From Schoenoplectus triqueter (Eukaryota; Streptophyta; Magnoliopsida; Poales; Cyperaceae), in the NCBI GenBank assembly GCA_964058805.1, contig CAXKVV010001220.1, forward strand, positions 1 to 33,891: a stretch of DNA of 33,891 nt, given 5' to 3'. A model generated the notes under the pieces. That model was not told the origin of the DNA, did no database searches, and saw only the letters and a program-made list of their open reading frames with translations. Below, in pieces: positions 1 through 11,826 of the stretch (its first letter is position 1; every line of letters begins with the position of its first letter). A program made the position numbers and the translations under genes.

Positions 1-246
1 TTTGGAACTGTATTCAAATGCATAAAATGTATATTCATGGTTTCAATACTCACGAGACGTCAATGTAGTTTTAGGCCTATATAGGAAAGCAGAAAATCTG
101 CAGATAGCCCTGCATGAACATTCATACTTTAAATAAATTTAATATATGTCCAGTTTTGTAATGTTTGCTTGACTTCATATATACCTCAAGTGCCTTCTCA
201 GATTATGGAATATAATAATGTATGATTGTTTCCATTTCTTTTACAG
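1..246 (+). other. intron at the left edge, upstream of the first visible CSN2 exon
   Basis: AT-rich sequence ending in a pyrimidine-rich tract and the acceptor AG at 245-246, directly before the first coding exon of CSN2. I see no coding exon for the acidic N terminus of CSN2 here, so the start codon lies outside the window. No other feature seen. Confidence 0.8.
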
Positions 247-3200
247 GTATGGTTGAAACGGACCCAGAGGCTGCACTTGCTGGTTTTGCTGAAGTTGTCA
301 GCATGGAACCCCAGAAAGCTGAATGGTAGTGATATTTCTATTTTTAACGTAGACCTGAACAATACTTTCTTCAAAAAAGTGAAAAAGGTACTTATTGCCA
401 ATATATTTAGGGGTTTCAAAGCCTTAAAGCAGACAGTGAAGCTGTATTATCGGCTCGGGAGATATAGTGAGATGATGGATGCATACAGAGAGATGCTTAC
501 ATACATCAAGTCGGCGGTGACCAGAAACTATAGTGAGAAATGTATAAACAATATTATGGATTTTGTTTCTGGTTCAGCTAGCCACAACTTCTCGCTTCTA
601 CAAGAGTTCTATCAGACCACTCTTAGGGCCCTAGAAGAATCTAAAAATGAGGTATCTTTTCTTCATTTCAGAATTCAGAATATATCTGTAATTACTTTTT
701 ATCCAAGTCTGTATGCTACCAGCAGTGATGTGATTTTGAACGCTGGTCGTGAGAGACCAAGGTGATGTGTTCCTTATAGTTGTTCAAAGATGGTGTTTTT
801 TTTTTGAAGGGGAGGCAAAAAGCCTACCCAATTTTTTCATTGAAAAGAAGCATATTTACACAAATGAAAACCGGAAAAGAAAATAAAAGAAAAACAAAAA
901 GAAAGAGAAAAAGATGAGAATTTACAAGAAATGCAGACAAAAGCATTTTCCAAAAGAAAGAAAAATAAAAATAAAGATGAAACTGATCATCGGTGAGGTG
1001 GCTGTCGTCGTCAGTGAGGTGGCTATCGTCGTCGCTGATCATCATGGTTGTCTCTGTACACCAGATCCGGAGGGCGGGGACCAGATCCAGAGGCTGGCGG
1101 GGGGTTGATGTACGCCAGTTGTTGGCGATGTGGCAGTCATTGTCAGTGAGGTGGTTGTCGTCGTCGTTGTTCGTCGTGGTGGTTGCTTTACACCATATCC
1201 AGAGGCAGGTGGTTAGGATTTGTTTTTCCAAATGGAAAGGAGAGAGAGGAGGTGAGAAGGGGAGGAGAGGAGGAGAGGGGGAGGAGAAGAGGGAAGGAGG
1301 GGGGAGGTAGGGGGAGGCTGGCGGTGCCGCCTCCCCCGCCTAGAGTTTTGATTTCTTTTTTTTTTTTTTTGGGGGGGGGGGGGTAGTCGAAGTCGCACTT
1401 TTTCTTTCTCTCTATCACCCCCCAGAGGCCAAGTCAAGTCGAAGTTGCAGCTTAAATAAACTAATTTTTCAAAGATGGTGTTGGTCGCACATTTAATATC
1501 TGTTGCTTATGGGAGACCAACTTGTTTTTATTTTTGTTTGGTTGGCAGGGTTGTTTTAATTAGGATCTTATTGGGCCCTGACATTTGACAACAAGTCAAA
1601 TTAGGTATCAATACTTTGGTATGGTTGTTTAGTGTTTGATGTGAATTAGCTATTTAAAGCATTTACTATGGACTATTAACAGAGACTCTGGTTGAAGACA
1701 AATCTGAAGCTGTGTAAAATCTGGTTTGACATGGGAGAGTATGGGCGCATGAATAAGGTAACTAATTCTTCAATGTTAATAAGATTTTTTGTATTATTTT
1801 TGTGCTTTATTTCGTTTCACAAAGTTTTAATTTCCCTGGTTGTCTGCTAATGAAAATTGCAGATTCTGAAGGAGCTGCATAGATCTTGCCAAAGAGAAGA
1901 TGGTAGTGATGACCAGAAAAAGGGTACACAGCTCTTAGAAGTCTATGCTATTGAGATTCAGATGTATACTGAAACGAAAAACAACAAAAAGCTTAAGGTT
2001 GCAATGTTCTTTTATGTAAATAAGAAATTCGAATGCGTTAATTTTCCCACGCGCGACTCTATAAATTAAGAACTGAATAGCAACAATATACACTTTTTTT
2101 CTTCTTAAGAGCCATGTAGTCTCTTAAACTAAGATGAGGTGTTATCTTCTTCTTTTTTAAGTAAATAAATATCACCTGTTTAGGCGTTTTATTGCAAAGA
2201 GATGATTTACAAGTGGATTGGATTATAGTTGAGACTGTTGTTGATCTCATAAGGACTTTGTTTTCAGGAGCTGTACCAGAAGGCTCTTTCAATCAAATCT
2301 GCAATTCCTCACCCAAGAATTATGGGAATTATCCATGAATGTGGTGGTAAAATGCATATGGCTGAGAGGCAATGGGCTGATGCTGCCACTGATTTCTTTG
2401 AGGCTTTCAAGAACTACGATGAAGCTGGCAACCCACGTCGCATTCAATGCCTAAAGTACGTAATTATTAGATTTTGATATTTTCAAACAGCTTTTCTGTT
2501 TAGTTGATTTTATACTGCAGCTCGTAGTATGATGATTCCAAAAGCTCATATATATCTTCTATATTATGTCCAAGTCATATTGAATCCCTATTTTCATTGG
2601 GAGTGCTGTGGATTAGTAAATAGAGACGGTTGATTGCTTCTACCTCTCCGTCATTAAAAGTACAATTTATATATTTCTTTTGCATGTTTACATCACTTTC
2701 AGAGTTTGGACTTGTAGGCATCATGTAAGGATGGTATGATGTAGATTTTAGAGTTGGGCCTTTTACAAATGCACCTCAACTGAAAGTAGAATTGAGAATT
2801 ATTAACGGGGATTACTGAGTGAGAGATGCTGCAGTAATGAAACTTCTAGAAAACTAAGTTTGGATTTTTATGTTTGTTTCTTTTGCGGTATTTCAGATAC
2901 TTGGTTCTGGCTAACATGCTAATGCAATCTGAAGTGAATCCGTTTGATGGCCAAGAGGCAAAGCCGTAAGCTAATCTAACAGCCTGTTTTTTTTTGGATA
3001 TTTTGTAGCATTCTTACTACCCAATTTCATATCTTTCCATTTCTGAATGGTTACTTCTCTTTATGGCTGGCATGACCCTTTTAGTTCTTTTTATGCAGTT
3101 ATAAGAATGACCCAGAGATCTTGGCGATGACGAACCTGATAGCAGCTTTTCAGAAGAACGACATTATTGAATTTGAGAAGATTCTAAAGGTTAGTTTGTT

Positions 3201-3929
3201 TCGTGGAATATAGAAGTTATTTTATTGTTAGTACTTGAGGATTCTGAAGTTGATTTTTGGGATGTTTTCAGAGTAACAGGAGAACAATCATGGATGATCC
3301 TTTCATTCGAAATTATATTGAGGATCTGTTAAGAAATATCAGAACCCAGGTCTTGCTCAAGCTGATCAAACCATACACTAGAATCCGAATTCCCTTTATT
3401 TCAAAGGTAAATGAAATTACTTTCTTTACTTTTTATTTTTTACTTGGCAAAACACATTCTACAAGGAAATTTAGTTTTTGCCATTTTTGTTTGGTTTGTA
3501 TGCTTATAATAATAATACAGTTATGTGTTTTTTGTAGATATGACCTTGGTTTAGTCTTAGTTTGTCAGAAGATCTGTTGCTAATTTACAAATGTGTATTT
3601 AGGAACTGAATGTGCCAGAGAAGGATGTGGAGCAGCTTTTGGTCTCATTGATCCTGGATAACAAGATCCAGGGTCACATTGATCAGGTTAACAAGCTCTT
3701 GGAACGTGGTGACAGGTAAATTGTGTTTATCTTTTTGTGTGTTTATGATTTTCATGTATTTGTTATTCTGTCGGTTGTCCTTGGTTTTATGATTTGACTT
3801 GTATGATGATAATTATATGGCTTTTTTATTTATTTCAGGTCCAAGGGTATGAGGAAGTATACTGCAATAGACAAGTGGAATACCCAGCTTAAATCTCTAC
3901 AGCAGACAATTTTTAACAGAGTATGCTGA
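247..3929 (+). CDS. CSN2: COP9 signalosome complex subunit 2, 5'-partial, ten exons
   Basis: CSN2 (FUS12 in Arabidopsis) is a subunit of the nuclear COP9 signalosome, which removes NEDD8/RUB1 from cullins and so controls cullin-RING ubiquitin ligases; plants need it to repress photomorphogenesis in the dark. I read ten exons with GT/AG borders: 247-325, 411-651, 1683-1757, 1863-1997, 2268-2455, 2897-2965, 3099-3189, 3272-3406, 3603-3715, 3839-3929 (TGA at 3927-3929). They join in one frame to 404 complete codons. Diagnostic blocks are [60 protein letters not shown] and [17 protein letters not shown]. The N-terminal part is the helical repeat region and the C-terminal part the PCI domain. The Arabidopsis protein is about 439 aa (from memory), so roughly 35 N-terminal residues lie off the left edge. 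No frameshift or stop is seen. The 1,031-bp second visible intron contains a retroelement. Confidence 0.96.
783..1482 (-). mobile_element. LINE-derived non-autonomous retroposon in a CSN2 intron
   Basis: A 15-bp direct repeat TTCAAAGATGGTGTT at 783-797 and 1468-1482 flanks a 670-bp insertion. On the plus strand it starts with a T run (798-805), so its poly-A tail is on the minus strand and it lies antisense to CSN2. Read on the minus strand, it opens with a pyrimidine- and G-rich leader, continues through a CCCTCTCC-rich tract and GTC-rich repeats (about 1000-1215), and ends in a short hairpin (TAGGC-loop-GCCT) before poly-A. I see no endonuclease or reverse transcriptase. Target-duplication length and poly-A point to LINE machinery; the leader resembles plant L1 5' UTRs in composition. 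It lies wholly within the intron between exons 411-651 and 1683-1757 and should be spliced out. Confidence 0.78.
1000..1215 (-). repeat. degenerate internal repeat of the intronic retroposon
   Basis: The block GTGAGGTGGCTGTCGTCGTC recurs in diverged form around 1000, 1013 and 1143. The blocks are followed by related segments: the ACACCAGATCCGGAGG type near 1058, its echo near 1082, and ACACCATATCCAGAGG near 1190. This is GC-richer than all surrounding DNA and accounts for overlapping chance open frames on both strands. Confidence 0.55.
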
Positions 3930-4236
3930 GAGAAAAGACCTGTTGTGGTGGTGTAACAAAATAGATTTGTGTTAGTTATAGTTTGTACCTGGTGTTTTGT
4001 TGTGGTACAAACAAAAAAGAAAGTCAAGCTGGAGTTCTCTGCATTTTGATTGTTTATTGCGGTGAATACACCCTCAGTTCTATCCGCATTGGTGAATGAA
4101 TGTTTTGCCTCAATAGTTACGATGGTGTTTCCATTTTGGTAAATTATATGTCAAATTTTCATGTACTTAAGATTATAAATCTTCAAAATATGAACGCGGT
4201 GGTGGTCCCGTGACTACTGAATTTGAACGAACATGT
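3930..4236 (+). other. CSN2 3' UTR and downstream flank
   Basis: Sequence after the CSN2 stop, T/G-rich as in plant 3' UTRs, with AATGAA-like possible polyadenylation signals near 4095. The exact cleavage site cannot be read from sequence alone. No open frame of note. Confidence 0.5.
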
Positions 4237-4349
4237 TGCATTATTGTTTCTTTAGTACAAGACAGGTATAAAGGTTCTACTGTTCTAGTGACATTATTGC
4301 ATTATTGTTTCTTTAGTACAAGACAGGTATAAAGGTTCTAGTGACATTA
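4237..4349. repeat. 61-bp tandem duplication
   Basis: The segment beginning TGCATTATTGTTTCTTTAGT at 4237 recurs at 4298 and continues through CAAGACAGGTATAAAGGTTC. The first copy carries eight extra bases (CTGTTCTA), itself a small local duplication. Recent replication-slippage type event in the intergenic spacer. Confidence 0.85.
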
Positions 4350-5640
4350 TTGTCTTAAAAGACAGGTTAACGCTACATCTGTCAGGCCAGGTTGTCGTAC
4401 CAAATGCAACCAGACTGTTCTAGTTCCATAAAAATTGTGGAATTTTTGGTACTGCATATAATTATTGATTACTATAAAAAGAGAAACTATAAAAATATGC
4501 ATTATTTTTTAGTGCGCACGGATAATGCTTGGAGAATCCGATTTCGCTTTCTTTTCTAATCAATAAAGAGAAATAATTGTCATGTTATAGATGAGACTGT
4601 TTATTATAGCTTTCGGTCCCATAATCCGCCATGATGTGACCACTGAAGTGTACCAACTGTTACAATTTACTCGTAAACTTGTAGTCAACAAAATGAAAGT
4701 GATGCTTTAAATTGACGCGATTACAATTAATGTATTAAAATACAGGAGGTCGTCTACTCGGTTTGTGTTTACTCGTTAGTTTTAATCTTTGTTGCATGAT
4801 TGCGGGTGCGAGTATCGTATCAGGTACGGTGTAGATATAGCGGTACGTTAATTTTAAAAATTTTAAGATACAAATATAGTAATATATATAATTTTTTTAA
4901 ATAAAAATAAATATATAATACATAAAAAATAGATAAAAATAATATATATATATATATGTCAATCACTACTAACACAAAGTGAAGAGATTGTATAGCGGTC
5001 TAATGTATTAATGGTTTAGCTTATTTTTTGAATTTAAATCTCACTTATGCACTTAATTTTCTGATTTTTTTTAATTAATTACTCGATTTTTGTTAAATTA
5101 TGGCTCTGTTTCCCCTTTCCTATCTTCCTTATATCTACAGACTACAGGTGACATTTGTTATTTGTACTTTTCTATGTAGGAATGAAAATTGGTATTTGGG
5201 TGACATAAACATCATTTCAAAACAAGAAGTGCGCAAAGAGGAAAAAACACACTCTAGCCTCTAGGGGGTGCAGTCCATCCTGTGGATATACTTGTAGAAC
5301 TCATAATTATTGTCTCATTTTTTTATTCAAGTTTTATTTTCTTATACTTTCTGAAAAGCTCTCAAATTTGAGAACGGAGTAGATCCGATGATCATCCGAT
5401 CTATTTCAGTTCGATGTATTGTATCATCTGTATTATTAAGAAAATCACAAATCTTAAAATAATAAAAGTATTTAAAAGTACGAATTTCAAAATCATTCAA
5501 TGATAAATAGAGCCATTAAATTAATATATTAATTCCCATCGGTTCTCCTTCATTCCCTCGAATTTACTTGAACCGTTAAACCTAGTCGAGTTTATTCACT
5601 TGCATAGGATTAAATTTTACCTGAAATGTTTGATCTGAAA
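4350..5640. other. intergenic spacer between CSN2 and calmodulin
   Basis: AT-rich DNA with a TA run near 4940-4956. No gene, RNA gene or complete mobile element recognised. Confidence 0.5.
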
Positions 5641-5689
5641 ATGAAATGGACGGTGGGGATCTGCCTCGATCTCTTGTTATGCGTTCCTT

Positions 5690-7376
<1,687 letters not shown>

Positions 7377-7800
7377 TTCAGTTTTTCTGTTGTTAAGTTC
7401 CGTGTGATTTCAAGTAATAATTGGTATGTTAGTTTTGTTATGTATATCAATTGATGGGTACCTTTGCATGTTTCTCCCCCCACCTAAGAAACTCGGATTT
7501 TTGTCACCTGTTGTCCATCTATTCTTTTTTCTTTTGGATTTGTTCTTGGAGTAGCGATTTATGAGAACTTCCTTTTTTTTTGTGAAAAAGCCAGGTTGAA
7601 TTTTTAGTTTTGCTACATGGCTTTTGTTTCCTTGATTTTCTTCCCTCTTTCCATGGAAGGCTTAGGTAATACTCATCTATTCGGTCGGTGTGCTATCTTG
7701 ATGTTTCCAGCCTTTATACTCGGATAAACTGTATGGTATGGTGCTGGTAATGGTAATTTTCTCATGTTGCACAATTTTGTGTTGAAATTATATCGGATTT
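7377..7800 (+). other. calmodulin 3' UTR and downstream flank
   Basis: T-rich sequence after the stop, typical of a plant 3' UTR. AATAAT near 7415 is a weak polyadenylation-signal candidate. No coding signal. Confidence 0.5.
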
Positions 7801-10800
7801 GGAGATTCTAGTTAGGAGCAAAACAAGCGCTGTTTAATGATGATGATGATGATTGACGGTGTTGTACAATGAGTACAAGACTGATTAACACCCTGGGGGT
7901 GACGTGTCTTCAGTAAGTGAGAGTAAGATGTAAAGGTGGTCTAAAGGTCGTGTTCTGTTTTCGATTGATAGCGGTTCCATTAGCCTCGTTGTTTCCTCTT
8001 AGGTTATGCTCTGGGGAGGGGAACTGGAGCTCCGAGCTCAACTACTATAATTTATGGAAAAAGATAAAGAAATCATCGAAGAAGGAGATTTCACTGAATC
8101 AACATTGAATTTGTCTGATCGGATGGAGCTGAGACGTGCACTGTAGTTTACTTGCTGTTGCCACGACAATGTAGTTCATGGCGCAACGAATTGGATTAAG
8201 AGTCGGTGTCAATCAAACGGGCGTAGAACGGTCGAGAGCTGAGGCGGCATCGTTCTCACTTCTAAATCTTTCATGTCTCTAATTCTTTAGTCTTTAATCC
8301 ATAAAGAGAATAAAAAGAGTTTGAGTTTTTTAAATTTTCAAACATGTTATATCATGACTCTTCTTCATCATTAATTTTATTTAATTTTTTTATCTACTTA
8401 AATTTAATGACTTATATATAATTTTTTTTCTCTTTCCTCATTTAAAATAAAATAGATATTAAAATTTAACTATTAACATGATTCATTTTTTTTAATATTA
8501 TTGTTTAAAGATTGTCATGCTTAATTATATTATCATATTACTATATACATTTTTAGTATTTAAAAAAAGTTCAAATTTTACTTAATGTGAAATAAAAATA
8601 TATTTAAAAATTTTATATTTTCATTTATTTATTTGAATTAAAGTCCGAACCCTAGCAAATGTAACGTCTCCTTTTTCACAAATCAATTTCATAATCTAGC
8701 TTTAGCCTGTATATTACTTGAAGCATGAAGAGATTACATCCATGGCCCATCTGAGCCGGTCCGGGCCTGTTAGACTGGAAGTGCATAATCCATTCAAACA
8801 TTCAATCAACGCACAAAAATTAATGGGCCGAACCATCAAAGAGAAATTAATTTTCACAGAAAATAGATCTACTTGTGAGAGATTACATATGTCTAGGCTT
8901 CAAGTAGCTCTAGCTCATATAATTAATTTGCAAACAGACTGTTTCAAGTTGGCCCAAGAGATGCATTTCATTATACAAGTTGGATAATATGCTTTCAAAA
9001 TCTAGAATGTAGTCTGCATTTTCTCAACCCCTTAGATTAAAGAAATTAGAGAAAAAGAAAGTGCTGTAATAAAAGTTTAGGAGGCTTCTTGGGTTTAGAC
9101 TTTAGACCCTTTGTTGGGTCTAAAAATGTCACTAACCTCAGTATTTAGTATATTTCCTGTTAAGTATTAGACAATGCTGCCTCCAAAAACTGGCTAGTTA
9201 ATGTTTCAACAAAGTAAATATCTATAATTTGGGACTAAAAATCATTTCGTTTTGAAACTTGCAGTTTCCAAACGAAAAGTTTGTCATTTACTCATTGACC
9301 ATCATAAATTCCAAAATGAAGATGATTTCAATGCCCCAAAATGTACGGAGCTATTAGATCTTTCTCTTGCACATGACATGAGGAAACAGAGGATGGGGTT
9401 AACGTGTGGTACTCTCTCATTCTGTAATTAAACCGACCAAATGTGGTGGAAAGGTTTTTGATTGAAAGTGGATTTGAAGTGCTATTATTTCTTTTGTTTA
9501 TTTTCAAAGGGAACATTCTGTTTTCACGTGGGCATATCTGTAAAACCTTGTAAACTAAGTCTGTATTCTCTGGAAATGTATGAAGAACAATCATTGAGCT
9601 GTTTAATCTTTGTTTCTTTTTTTTAATACTTTTTTTATAAGCACTTGCTGCCTTCCTGGCATTCACCAGAAATAGATTTTGCTGTTATTTATTAGACTGA
9701 CAATCACATGGATACCTCCAAAAAATCAAACGTTGTATGTAGATGATTTGATGCTTTCTCTAAAGATATCATGACTTAATATAAAGGAATTTAACATTAA
9801 TTAAAGAAATTGTCATTGTTTTTGTTCTCCCATTTTCTGTCTGATAGCCTTGATCCCCAGGCGCAAGTTCTTTATTTTGTAAATATATGTAATCATTGCA
9901 TTTCATTATGGTCAAAATTGATTCCTATGGATATAATTTTCTACAGAAATAGTTCATGATCTCAGTCTGTGGTCTGATAAAAGTATATGTAACACTCAAG
10001 GGAAAAAAGAACAGCTTTCACAAGAGTGTTAACTGAAACCCCACTTTGTATTTTTTTCTTAATATATTATAAAAATTAGAAATATGATTACAATGAATTG
10101 CCGTAATGTACAGTACTTAAATCAGAGATGTACAACATTCTAACAACAAAAAACGAAGGTAATGTTATGCATTTTACAACCGAATATTCAGTTTTCAGTC
10201 AACCACGGATAGAAATTACCACGTGAAATAATGTACATAATGTCCCATTAGTATTTAGCCCAATACAAATAATGTGAGCTTAGTAATATTTTAAGAAATA
10301 TAAGAAATATGTTAATTTTTACTATTTCAGATTAGTAAAATATTATTTGAATATAAATTTAAAAACAATGCAGAGAATAATTAAAATAATGAATTATTTT
10401 TTTTATATTTTATTTAATAATAATATTTATTTAATACTACTCTATACTAATATAAAAGAATTTTTTTTATTATTTTCACTACCTTCATAAATACTAATCC
10501 GCTAATCCAACGTTTTCTGTGAATTAATAAATTAATATTATTCTGTCATTATTTTCAATTTTATTTTTATATTTAAATAATTACTAATCCAAAAATAATA
10601 TCACTATTTCGAAAATAATATTAGTCTACGTCATCCAAAAACAACACCCCTAGAGGCCAGTGCAAATCTAAATGTGGCTACTTGAAGAAGAGAGGTGGAG
10701 TTGGTTGGTGTATTTATTTATACACGTTGGAAATGAAAAGAGACAATGATATGACAGGGAATAGTCAAATGTTGGGGAGCAAAAAAAAGAACAAGGTGAA

Positions 10801-10811
10801 GTGATATGCAC
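7801..10811. other. long AT-rich intergenic stretch
   Basis: A short TGATGATGATGATGATTG microsatellite lies near 7840 and an 18-base-scale hairpin (GGGTTTAGAC/GGGTCTAAA) near 9089-9125. Open frames at 8718-8987 (+) and 9328-9666 (-) have no recognisable similarity and look like chance. No RNA gene seen. Confidence 0.45.
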
Positions 10812-10871
10812 GCAAGTGCTCTCTTTTTTTTTTTGATGATGATTTTTTTTTTTTATGAAAGCAAGTGCTCT
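10812..10871 (-). mobile_element. tiny retroposon insertion with 11-bp target duplication
   Basis: GCAAGTGCTCT occurs at 10812-10822 and again at 10861-10871. Between them are 38 bases made mostly of two T runs separated by GATGATGA. This fits an extremely 5'-truncated poly-A retroposon in minus orientation. With so little body, its parent family cannot be identified. Confidence 0.45.
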
Positions 10872-11042
10872 TGCTTGTAACAGCAGTAGTTTACTATTTT
10901 TGTCCGCTTTGAGAATGTAAATCTAAATCCTATATAACAAATAGAGAACTGCATCTGTTTCATATGAATAGAAGAAATACACCAACCAACGTCTCTCATG
11001 TCCACATTGTAAATTACCACTACAACACACCAATGATTTAAT

Positions 11043-11687
11043 CAGAGGTGCTGTGGGATTGGGTATGATTTATATACTAATATTTTGAAATCGAATCAGT
11101 TTCAAATCTGAATACCACATGTAATAATGAACATTTCGAGTAGATAGATATCAGTAATTTACTTGTGAATTATTGATTCCAATACAGATCCGGGGTGGGT
11201 ACGGAAATTTCTCAAGTGTAAGCTCCAAAAATAAAAAACTATTATTTATAAGAATATAACATAATATGATATCAAAATTAAATAACAACTCTAAATTAAT
11301 TTGTAATCTATAAAATAATAAAAATATATCTTACATTAAAAAATTATAGTTAAGAATGCTTTTAAAGATGCATATGAATTTTTTTTCCTAAAGCATGCTA
11401 CATGTTATTAATAATATCTTTATATTAAGTAATTATTAAAAATAGTACTAACATTATATCGAATGGCATAAATTATTTATATGGCATTGAGTTGGTTCGA
11501 TTTTGAGTCGGATCATTAATCAAATCTATATCCTATCCATTACATTGTTGGATCCGGCCGGATGAAATATTAAATATTAATTTTCTAACTATATCCATAA
11601 TTTAACCAGTTATTTAAAAAACTATATCCTGTCCAAATTAACTTGATCTAGATCAGTTTCAGATAATCAGGTAAAATAGCACCTCTA
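11043..11687. mobile_element. possible non-autonomous hAT element with CAGAGGTGCT/AGCACCTCTA ends
   Basis: The left end CAGAGGTGCT at 11043 and right end AGCACCTCTA at 11687 form a 10-base imperfect inverted repeat (9 of 10, differing at the first base, as hAT ends often do). The interior has ATCCG-type and CTATATCC-type motifs repeated toward the right end (GATCCGGCCGG near 11552), a pattern common in plant hAT derivatives. No open frame. An 8-bp target duplication is not clear (GATTTAAT versus AATTAACA), which keeps confidence low. Confidence 0.38.
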
Positions 11688-11826
11688 AATTAACAGCTTT
11701 TTAGTGTGGACGGTCTTATGTACATTCTATTTCCTCCTCTGTACTTCTCTCTCTTTTTTTTGGTTAATAAAATTCCCTAAGTAGGCAATTTGCCTGCTTA
11801 CATAAAAAAATTAACAGTTTTTTAAG
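11687..11826 (+). mobile_element. 5'-truncated LINE/SINE-type retroposon
   Basis: A near-identical direct repeat, AAATTAACAGCTTTTTAG at 11687-11704 and AAATTAACAGTTTTTTAAG at 11808-11826, flanks about 103 bases. The body has a pyrimidine-rich tract, then TTAATAAAATT, then a hairpin (TAAGTAGGC-loop-GCCTGCTTA, 11779-11801) and a short A run. The same kind of 3' hairpin plus poly-A ends the antisense retroposon in the CSN2 intron, so both may use related reverse transcriptase recognition. Plus orientation. Confidence 0.6.

Noticed and set aside
226..765. Single long frame through the first two visible CSN2 exons
   Set aside because: It reads through the intron at 326-410 in frame by chance and starts outside the exon; splice sites and family alignment give separate exons.
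824..1231. 135-codon minus-strand open frame inside the CSN2 intron
   Set aside because: It spans GTC-rich repeats and A/T runs of the retroposon; low-complexity translation with no LINE ORF1 or reverse transcriptase motifs.
9328..9666. 112-codon minus-strand frame
   Set aside because: Lys-rich because of a T run; no family features, no splice or promoter context.
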